Assembly: GCA_934394545.1 (NCBI GenBank)
Contig: CAKRRG010000031.1
Coordinates: forward strand, 1-32,522
Direction of reading: 5' to 3'
Source of the DNA: an uncultured Blautia sp.
GTDB lineage: Bacteria > Bacillota > Clostridia > Lachnospirales > Lachnospiraceae
Length of the DNA: 32,522 nucleotides
A program made the position numbers and the translations under genes. Under the pieces are notes generated by a model. The model was not told where the DNA came from. It searched no databases and saw nothing but the letters and a program-made list of their open reading frames with translations. Of this stretch, positions 23,262-32,500 are shown piece after piece. Position 1 is the stretch's first letter; each line of letters opens with the position of its first letter.

Positions 23262-24113
23262 TTACTTCTGTTCTGCATCCACGCCGGCAAAGGCAAGCTG
23301 GATCTCTGATGATTTGTTCTGTACCGGATCGTAGCACTGCTCGTCACAGCCCTCCAGATACAGCCAATATTCCACGGTGGCCACTTCATCCTTCTCCAAG
23401 GTCATCAGCGACTGGTTTCCCGCATTGTATTCATTTTCATTTGCTCCCGCCTGCGCCATATAATCTGAAATATTTACAGACGAATCATCTGTATAAGATG
23501 GCTCTCCTTCTGAAGACACAGAAGAAACAACTGCCTGACTTCGTGCTATGGTTCTTTTGGTCTGTGCACTGCCGGTGGAGCCAAGAGCATCCAGCTTAAA
23601 AATCAGTTTCTGAGTTCCTTTTACGGTAGTGATTTTCAGTCCAAGCCGCATAGCTGCCAACGCCTGTCCATCACTTCCAAGATGCAGCTTTTCTTTATCA
23701 AAATATACATTACAAGATGCATTCTGGCACTGCAGATACACGGTGCCATGAAATGCATCCTGATTTACCCTGGAATCTGCACTTGTATAAAGAAGGGTAA
23801 TTCCCTCTTTATTCTGGACAGTTCCTTTATAAAAGTGCTCCAGATCTGCTGTGGAAACAGGCTTCAGAGAAGACGGATTTCCAGAAAGGATCAGATCACA
23901 GCTTTTTTCAAAGGGGCCGCTGTAGCTGGAAGAAATAAGGAGAACCGTGTCTCCTGTACCAATGGTTCCAGCCATAGGTGTTACATTTGTGGAAGAAAGC
24001 CCTGTAAGAGAAAACCATGAATAAGTGGAACCTGTAAATACTGCAATAAGCAAAAGAATCCACAAAACAGATAAATGAAAGGATTTTTTTAAATTTTTAA
24101 TATCATCGCTCAC
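23262..24113 (-). CDS. SipW-dependent TasA-like secreted protein, paralog 2
   Basis: This 283-residue exported protein has the signal segment FHLSVLWILLLIAVFTGSTY followed by SWFSLTG, a variant of the ATxAWF ending. Landmarks shared with its paralogs are LKPVSTADLEHFY, FHGTVYLQCQ, AAMRLGLKI and the C-terminal YWLYLEGCDEQC with IQLAFAG. The frame opens with a GTG at 24122, but AGGAAGGTGAT spans that codon and better serves the GTG at 24113, giving MSDDIKNLKKSF. It contains two extra cysteines near the middle (CQNASC). It starts 33 bases after paralog 1. Confidence 0.75.
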   Translation of the reverse strand: MSDDIKNLKKSFHLSVLWILLLIAVFTGSTYSWFSLTGLSSTNVTPMAGTIGTGDTVLLISSSYSGPFEKSCDLILSGNPSSLKPVSTADLEHFYKGTVQNKEGITLLYTSADSRVNQDAFHGTVYLQCQNASCNVYFDKEKLHLGSDGQALAAMRLGLKITTVKGTQKLIFKLDALGSTGSAQTKRTIARSQAVVSSVSSEGEPSYTDDSSVNISDYMAQAGANENEYNAGNQSLMTLEKDEVATVEYWLYLEGCDEQCYDPVQNKSSEIQLAFAGVDAEQK

Positions 24114-24146
24114 GGGGATCACCTTCCTGTTTTTTCTTTTGTATGA

Positions 24147-25097
24147 TTACTCTGTTACTCCTGCAAAAGAAACTGCAAGATTTCGTAATGTCTGGCTGCA
24201 AAGATTAAGTGTGCAATCCTCATCACAGCCTTCCAGCCAGATATAGATTTCAATCTCCACCGGAGTTCCGACGGTTCCATCTTCAGCTCCGGAAATGTTA
24301 CACAGCTTCAGAGAATTATTTTTCAGCGTAACGGCTCCTGTACTCTGATCGTATTCACAGTAGGAAGCTGATGTATATGGGGAAAAGGATATTGTACTTC
24401 CATCCGTGCTGGAACTGTTAAGAACATATCCTTCCTTGCCTGTTGCAGTATTGTAATCCGCTTCCGGATTTTTCTTATCACTGATCTCAAAAATATATTC
24501 CCCAGCTACGGACTGATTCTGTCCTGGCTGATGAACCACCAGGCCGACACGGATTGCAGAAGAAATCGGATTCGCTTCATCACTGTCTTCATAGCCGATG
24601 TTAGAAACATAAATATCGGTAGAGGAACCATTTGTCCGAAGGAACAAACTGGTATGATAATAATCTGTCTGCTCTCCCGATCCGAAAATACTGGCAACAA
24701 GACCAGACTGGCTATTGCCTTCCGTGAAGCCAAGCACCTTCTGAAAGCCGCCGGTGATCCGGTTCGTAGACACCGGTACCAGCTGTCCCGCGAAGCTATC
24801 CAGAACTGCTGCGGAACCGTAAGTCCCATTATAAGCATTGCTGATCTGAAGATTCACACTTGCACCGGCCGCCATACGTACATTGGTGGTATGACGGCTG
24901 GTATTATAGATATACCAGGCATAAGTAGCGGATGCTACTGCAAGAAAAGTCAAAAATAACGCGATAATAGCAGTCGCGAACCGCCGCTTAAGCTGACGAG
25001 ACTTCTCGCGGGATACCCTGCTGTCCATGGTCGGCGTAATCTCGGTTGAAGATAAATTTGTATCTTTTGGTCTAGTGATTTCTACTTTATTTGACAT
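24147..25097 (-). CDS. SipW-dependent TasA-like secreted protein, paralog 1
   Basis: This 316-residue protein is the first gene of the long run. A cytoplasmic N-terminal extension of about 38 residues (MSNKVEITRPKDTNLSSTEI...) precedes the hydrophobic helix and the SipW-type ending ASATYAWYIYN; the other paralogs lack so long an extension. Landmarks are LVPVSTNRITGGF, YYHTSLFLRTNG, SAIRVGLVV and the C-terminal IYIWLEGCDEDC with LAVSFAG. AAGG precedes the ATG by about 6 bases, and a near-consensus promoter lies about 32 bases upstream. It may be a major fibre subunit, because promoter-proximal position often goes with abundance; that is inference. Confidence 0.77.
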   Translation of the reverse strand: MSNKVEITRPKDTNLSSTEITPTMDSRVSREKSRQLKRRFATAIIALFLTFLAVASATYAWYIYNTSRHTTNVRMAAGASVNLQISNAYNGTYGSAAVLDSFAGQLVPVSTNRITGGFQKVLGFTEGNSQSGLVASIFGSGEQTDYYHTSLFLRTNGSSTDIYVSNIGYEDSDEANPISSAIRVGLVVHQPGQNQSVAGEYIFEISDKKNPEADYNTATGKEGYVLNSSSTDGSTISFSPYTSASYCEYDQSTGAVTLKNNSLKLCNISGAEDGTVGTPVEIEIYIWLEGCDEDCTLNLCSQTLRNLAVSFAGVTE

Positions 25098-25128
25098 ATT
25101 TTACCTTTTCCGTAAATTCGTAGGTTTT

Positions 25129-25157
25129 ATTATAACAGTTCCAGAGGAGATTTTCAA
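25129..25157 (-). promoter_or_regulatory. strong sigma-A promoter of the TasA-like/SipW/AAA+ run
   Basis: TTGAAA (25152-25157, five of six) and a perfect TATAAT (25129-25134) are separated by exactly 17 bases on the minus strand. This is the best promoter in the window. The predicted start is about 25 bases before the first TasA-like ATG. Confidence 0.82.
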
Positions 25158-25189
25158 GAAAACAGATAAGAAAAAGAGTATGCTTGTAT

Positions 25190-25221
25190 CAATTAAAAAC
25201 CGCTGTACAAGACAGCGGTTT
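25190..25221 (-). terminator. intrinsic terminator after the giant-protein/25232 gene pair
   Basis: AAACCGCTGT/ACAGCGGTTT (25212-25221 and 25197-25206) forms a 10-bp stem with a 5-base loop, followed on the minus strand by TTTTAATTGATA, 11 bases after the stop codon. It separates the surface-protein unit from the TasA-like/SipW unit. Confidence 0.9.
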
Positions 25222-25231
25222 CTAAGTTAAG

Positions 25232-26494
25232 TTAATTCAGTTTAATTAAAAAGTTATATGTAATTCCCTGCTGCAGTTCAAAATTATTTTCTGCACAAAC
25301 AGCTTCTTCGCCATCAGCACCATAATATATGGCAGCAATCGCTTTATCACAGTTCATGGCGTAACGACCTGTGATGCCAGGAACCGACCGGACCATGACC
25401 CACTTCTTCTGGTTTTCAAGTATTACAGAAGTCATTTCTTCTGTTTTTATCTCAATGGGGTCATTTTTTCCAAAATCAATGCTTCCCTCAGCATTGTATA
25501 CCATTCCCGTAGAATTATCATTTACTGTAATATGATAAGTCCGGTGTACAATCCCTTCCGTATCACTGGAATCTTCAAAGCTGGCAGAAAAATCATAACA
25601 GGTATCTGTTTGATCCAATACTTTCTCTGTACCATCCGCGTATACGAGCATTACAGAATATATATCAAGATCATTCACATAGTCTAAAAATTCAACTGGG
25701 ATCGTTTCCGCATCTGGATCAATATTTAAGGCAATAGATGAAAGGGTTAGCGCTTCGCTTACGGTCTCACAGTCATTTGTAGGTTCCTGGTCCGATACCG
25801 TGTTATCTTCAGATGTTGACTCCTTCTCTCCTGTCTGTACAGATTCCTCTTTCTTCGGCAGGTTATCCTTCGTACATTTCAATGTATATGAAAGTTCCGG
25901 ATAATCGGTTCCATTACTGATTACAAGAATATAATCCGAAGACGAATTCAGCTCCATGTAAAGGGCACTACCGTTTTCTGTCAGCTGCAGCATATCCTGA
26001 ACAGGTTCAGAATCCACTGTATTATTTTGAGCATTAAAGTGATACAATGCTACATCTTGCTCTTTAAGGGACTGATTAAAATTAAAAGTATAGGAAGTGA
26101 GGGAATCGCTTACTATATGAAGTAAGTACAAATTGTCATACAGGTTCAGAGAATGAATATTCTCTGTTTCCTGAACAGGCAAAAAATCCGAAGATGACAT
26201 GCTTATGCTCGCCTGAGGAAGAATAATGGTCTGTTTTTCTTCTTTTTCAGTCTGTATCTCTCCAGTATTTTCAGCATTATTCTCTGGTTCCGACGTAGTG
26301 AAATCCTCTGTACTGCTCTGACCTGCAGCATCTTCTGGCGCTGCAGATGTGAACCCGTCATCACTTTCAAAAGCTGATAACTCCTCAGCAAAAACCACCT
26401 TATCCGAAATCCTGCTTCCCCCAGGTATGGCAGCAATACCAATGGACAATAAAGCCACTCCAAATTGAAGAACTGTCTTTCTTTTCACTGTCAT
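25232..26494 (-). CDS. secreted Ser/Glu/Asp-rich protein of unknown function
   Basis: I do not recognise a family. This 420-residue protein has a signal peptide (MTVKRKTVLQFGVALLSIGI, cleavage probably near VVFAEE), an acidic Ser/Thr/Glu-rich linker (about 40-90), a beta-rich segment (about 95-210), a second acidic linker (about 212-245), and a C-terminal beta-rich part ending WVMVRSVPGITGRYAMNCDK and NNFELQQGITYNFLIKLN. No anchor, sortase signal or catalytic motif is visible. It follows the giant surface protein by 91 bases without a terminator, so the two are probably co-transcribed and may work together. AGGAG precedes the ATG by 4-5 bases. Confidence 0.72.
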   Translation of the reverse strand: MTVKRKTVLQFGVALLSIGIAAIPGGSRISDKVVFAEELSAFESDDGFTSAAPEDAAGQSSTEDFTTSEPENNAENTGEIQTEKEEKQTIILPQASISMSSSDFLPVQETENIHSLNLYDNLYLLHIVSDSLTSYTFNFNQSLKEQDVALYHFNAQNNTVDSEPVQDMLQLTENGSALYMELNSSSDYILVISNGTDYPELSYTLKCTKDNLPKKEESVQTGEKESTSEDNTVSDQEPTNDCETVSEALTLSSIALNIDPDAETIPVEFLDYVNDLDIYSVMLVYADGTEKVLDQTDTCYDFSASFEDSSDTEGIVHRTYHITVNDNSTGMVYNAEGSIDFGKNDPIEIKTEEMTSVILENQKKWVMVRSVPGITGRYAMNCDKAIAAIYYGADGEEAVCAENNFELQQGITYNFLIKLN

Positions 26495-26585
26495 TCAACT
26501 CCTAAAACTTGATAATTACGATGATGATAGCACTTTTTGATGGTTTTTGCAAGAAGCGGCTACGAAAATACAATGTCGGGATCTA

Positions 26586-29500
26586 TCACTTTTGATCAAA
26601 GTCTCTTGTGGAAATAATGCCATTATAAAATTTTGCATTGGTGTAGATCAGGTAATCTGATACATCCTCTACTAAAGCTGTCTTAGACTTGTTCGCAAGA
26701 TGCGCTGTCAGTATCACCTTATAGTTGGCATATTGAGCCTGAGCACCTAACTCTTCAAGTGCTTTATCTGACTTGACAAAATAAGAGAAATCAATCTTAA
26801 GCGGTTCCGTGGCAAGATTTTGTACCTGCGCGGATGTCAATGGTATCTCAAACTTATACTTTTGGTCAGAATTTTCTGAGCTTCCTTTATTTACACTTTC
26901 TGATGTAATTGATGTGATGTAATCTGACATATTCACATCCGTATATTTACCACTGTTGTCTTCACGGTTGTCTTTCTTCTGCAATTGCAGGCTTCCTATC
27001 AGATAATAAGGATACGATTCATTCTCTGCATCTGTCGTGTTCAGTCCTGCCACATCTGTCGCATTATAAATCCCCTGTGTCGTAATGGTGACTCCACCTT
27101 TATCCGCCACCTCTTTTCCATTAATACCAAGCTGGCTTACATTTCCATCCTTTGATACGGTGTCATATGCATAATAATTTATTCGTACAGAATTTATCGT
27201 TTCGCGATAGAATTTTTGACTGTTTTCATTGGAACCATTCATTAAACTTCCGTCAAGACTGTTTTCACTGTAGGCAATTGCCGCATTCACCGAAAATGAA
27301 ATTCCGGATGTTGAATCATTCCCCTTTCTCATAGGGAACTGGGCATCCATCTCTCCTGCATAGTTTAATCTCAGCTGTGCTTCTATATTCACATTTGAGA
27401 AATCAACACCTTTTTTGTTTTTCACAGTAAAATACAGTACTCCATTAGAAACCTCATATGTATAATCCTGCTCCCCAAGTGTATTCTCACCAAGTTTTAC
27501 CGAAGATACCCTGATATCCTGCGTCAGAATCTGATCTGTTCCTGTATCGTCCTGGCTTGTATTATGCATTCGAACCGCAAACCGGAAATAAACCGGATCA
27601 TTCTTGGCATAGGTTTCGAATTGACTCTTATATTCGTCCGGAACCTCAACCTTTGCTTTCAGAAGCAGATCAATTGCATCATTTGTTCCACTTTTGACAA
27701 TAGTAGTTTTATCCTTTCCTTCCGGTGTAATGGACACATCACTTACCTTATAGAAATCTCCAAGCGTATACGTGTTCTGAGTTTCTCCCCGCTTTCTTGA
27801 AGGCAATGCAGATGGATCTGAACTTGTCATTTTGTCAAGCCCCAGTGTTGCATTCTGTGTGATGACTCCGGAACCTTCCTGACAATTTACTGTAAGGTAA
27901 TATACTTCACTTACCTTTACTTCATCTGTTCCGGTTTTTCCGTCAATAACCAGTGTGTAATACTTTGTATCTGCCGGATCATCAGAACTCTTTGGAGCAT
28001 AATAGTCATACTCTTTACCATTCCAGATTCTAATTGTCGCATTTTCTCTGGATGAAACTTTTTTCATTGTACCATTTGAAGCTTTATCATCCACTTTCAG
28101 CGGAAGCATATCCGAAAGATATACCGATGAGTACTTATTCTTCGAAGAATCCTCAAGATTATTAAACTTCAAAACCGCATCCGATTTATTCTCTGTACTT
28201 TCCAGTGCAGTTCCATTTCCAGTAAAGAACGTGCTACCTGCTTCCCGCCGGTTCATATCTATCAGCGTATATCTGGTTGATTCATTTTCAAGTGATCCTT
28301 TTGCATCTCCAAGCTTCACCTGCTTATCGTAACTCCATAGGAAATTCGTGCCTGCAGCAATATTCGCATTCCATTCATCTGCTGTCCAGATATAAGAATA
28401 TGTCAGCTGTGCCGTAAAATCTCCCTTATAATTTGCTAAAATCGCGGCATTTGTGGTGTAAGCGGAATCATATGCACTGCTGCCGTTAAGCATCTTAATG
28501 GAAAACTCTGTCTGGAGAATTTTCTTTACCACAACCGGAATATACAGATGATAGCCTTCTTTTGTATTACTTGGATCACTCGGATTTGTGTAATACACAT
28601 CCAATACCGTAAACTGATCCTTCTGGTTGTCGTGAGCTCCGGCCTTGACAGAAACAGAACCATCTTTGTCAACGATCAGTGAAGCGTCCGTTTCAATAAA
28701 CTTATTACCATTCCACTGATAAGTGGATGCCGTCATAGAGGTATACTGTGCTTTATCTGCAGTTGCAGAGCTGATTCCTGTCTGATCACAGTTTGTTAAT
28801 ACAGAAATATACTCATGGATCATCTGAGTAATTTCTGAGCTTTTAGATGTATCGATCACCAGAACTCCGAAATCATCCACTCCTACATAATCTTCGTTTT
28901 TGCTTTCACTCGCTGTAAAGTATGTGGACATCCGACTCTTGTAATCGCCGTTTTGAGGATCAAACTTTTTAGCCACATTGGCAAGTGTGTTATTTTTATT
29001 ATATTTCACACGGTTATACCGCTTCTGATATGGCGTCTGCGTGGCACTGTCCGTTAAATCTGAAACAATCTTTTCTTTTGCAGAATCAGATACTCCATCA
29101 CTGGTCAGAGCGTTTCCTGCCTCATCTGAAGGATACACTGTAAGGTTGGATACAGGATTGGTGACAACGGATGGAATCGTCTTAATCTCATTATCTGTCG
29201 AGAAGCTGCTGTTAAGATAATCCGCAAAAATTACATAATTATCTTTGTTTGTGTTTCCCGCGTATTGAATATTGTTGTTTAGAATCGATTTTGTCACAAA
29301 CGTCGCATCACCATTTCCATTTAGCTCATATGGATAATTTCCGCCTTTGAGAGACAAACCTACAATTTGAATTGGGCTTAGCTTGGTCGAATCGGTCGGA
29401 TCTGCCTTTGCCCCCACGATTACTCCTAGATAACCATTACGATATTGTTTACTATCCGTCATAGAGACAGAAGAATATGATATATTCTGTTTTGTTTTTT

Positions 29501-32500
29501 CATCATTAAGGCCAATTACAGTTTTAAAATCAGAAATTTCCTTACCATTACTTGTGAATTTACCAGAATATATCTTATTACCAGTCGATTCGTTATTATA
29601 TTCATACGTATATTTTAAATTTGCTTTTTCGCTACAATAAACACCTAACGTCAGATTTTCTGCGGAAATATTATAACCTAATATTTTCTCATCAGACATT
29701 AAGATAGCACTACCCTCCTTATTTGCTCCAAGGAGCATACCTGCTGCACCAACTACTTTGCCGTCTTTTGCCGATGCATTTATGTTAGTATTTGGATCAT
29801 TATCACTGCTAAGAAGATAGTTTCCATTCAACTGTGTTACCGCAACGTTACAGTTCTTATTTATAAAATTCTTAACTGTCAATTGACTATTATTATATGC
29901 CTGTCCAAGTACCAGACCTGTTACTCCGTCCGAGATAACATTGACGTTTGTCATTGTTAAATTTGTTACTGTTATATCCTTTACACTGCTTCCAATCACT
30001 CCTCCGATTCTAGGTGAACCGGAATAGGATGCAGCACCCTGTGAATAAATGTCCAGATTTGAGATGGTAGTATTCTTTAATTCAGATGGCTGATTCTGGT
30101 TATTTCCAATAATACCACCACCGCAGCCGGCATTTAACACAGCGCAACGATTAACAGTGATGTTATTTGCAGTTGTTTTACTTGATGAATATCCGGCTAC
30201 CAGACCACAGGTAGGCGTCAGATAATAATTTAGTAGATTTTTATAGGGGCTACTATACGACATACTTAAATCTACTTCAACAACCGTATCCTCTATTTTA
30301 ACATTATCGACGTTCAAGATGCTTGTATTTGTATATGAGCCAACAATCCCTCCCAGTCCATAGTTGCAGTTAAAAGCGAATCGCGGACCGTAAATACGAA
30401 GGCTCTGAACTGTAACATTATTTACAGTCATATTGCCACCATAATAATATCCAACAATTCCACCGCCACCACTGTAGCCCTTCATTTTTGCATTATCTTT
30501 TGCCGTAACTTCATTAGGTTGACTCTTATTAACAGTATACATCTCCAGGCATGCATCGTTTACCCAGCCAATGTCTGAACCAGATAACGCTGTCGTTCCG
30601 GAAACTGTCATTGCTTTGCTATCATTTCTGTACGTTCCAACAAATCCGCCCGCAGAATAGCCACCTTCCACTTTGATCTTGTCATAGGCGCAGTTGCTAA
30701 ATGTATAGGGTCCTACTACAGAACTTACCTCAGTCAATCCAGTAGCACTCGTTCTACTGGACTTTCCGATAACTCCATAAAATCCACCGCTGTATTTTGA
30801 TCCGGTTACGGTCAGATTCTCTGCTTTGACATTTTGAAATGTCACTATCTGATTATTGCTATTGCTTCCGTTTGCTGTCATTCCAGCGAAACCACCGGCA
30901 GATGCTTCCCCTATATAAACATGGCTTTTCTCTGTTCTGTCATCCTGATAGGAAATACAGGCGGTACCTGAAATGGTCAGATATTTCACCGTAGTTGTAT
31001 CACTGATATTGATAACCGGAAACAAGCCGATTCCCTGTGCCCACCAGCCACCATTTCCTTCGGAAGCGTATTCCTTTACATTTCTGGCAAGTGTGATTGT
31101 ACGGTTCTGTGTACCATTGTCACCCACCGTTCCTTTTGTCTTTATACATCTCTTCAGAATATCCGGTATGTTATTAGTTTTCGTGTTATTATCCTGATAT
31201 GTCGTACCAATTCCACGGAAACCGTTTCCATACTTGCGCATATCGCAGTCAGCATAAAAGATCACTTTATACGCCGGCACTGTTTTGCCGGGAGTAGCAC
31301 TAATCTTTGCAGCATTTTTTGAAGAAGCATATTGGCTTACAAGGTAAGATACCTGTCCGGTCGTCAGCTTATCATTAACACCACCCCAGTACTTATTATC
31401 TGTTTTGTCTCCGCTGTCTAGCACCGATTTTCCCACGTCCGCATAATTACCAGTTCTGCTTCGTCCATACAGGTAAGCATCGTTGTTATATGTGATAGTC
31501 CCCTCATTTCCGCTGCCTCCACCGGCACCGGAATTTACAATGGCAGATAATACCCATAGCTGCTGTTCAGAAGCAATGTTGATCTCTGATGACGTAACTG
31601 TCACTTTATCGTTTTCAGTAAGTTGTGGAATTGAATAGTTCTTGTCCGTATTCTCCAGCTTTTTTCCTTCTGAGCATGCATATCCATCCAGCACACGACC
31701 TACAAAAGGATTGCGATAGTAGAAATTATCAGCAGTGCTATACTCGCTCAAACCAGAGCCTGTAATATTTCGAAAGATAACTCCGCCACCTGATTCCAGA
31801 TTTCCTCCGATCAGTCCCACATAACCACCGATGTCAACAAGATTTTCATTACCCTCGCCTTGGCTTACTTTTATTTTATCTGCTGTAAGTCCATTTAGCT
31901 CTACATTGTCGATGATGTTATCTCCACCAACAATATAGCCAATGACACCTCCAAAGAAGGACTGTTTATCACGTTCCTGACTCGCTGTCTGTGCTTCAAT
32001 CGTGATTTTCATTGGACTACAGCTTTCAGAGACTCCTGTTGTCTGACCAGCAGTCTCATTCTCACTATCATTTGCGGTTCTTCCACCAAACTCCAGAACC
32101 AGGTCTTTTACTACACTTCCCTGGCTAAATGCAATCAGTCCACCGAATGTCTTCGTTGTTCCCTGTGCGGTAATATAAATCTTCGGGCAGGAACCATCCT
32201 CCGCCTTTTTACCGACAATTACTCCACTGAACGTATTGCTATCAGGATTCGAACCGCCCAAACCATAAAATGAATTTGATAAATCAATATCATTCTGGAT
32301 CTGATAATAAGCATTTCTCATGTAAGCCCGGACATCCTCTTTTTGCAATCCTGTTGTGTCCTTGGCAGCTTTCCATGTTTCGCCGGATGTATACTCATAG
32401 TGACCATCCACAGAAGTCGAATCGTGAGCCGATAAAGATGCCTTGTTATTTATAACATTTTTAGGAAGATTTACTTTCCATCCGGTACTGTTGCCACTTG

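Noticed and set aside
32409..32411. GTG as the start of the giant surface protein
   Set aside because: The frame stays open for a further 37 codons to the window edge, there is no ribosome site, and no signal peptide follows.
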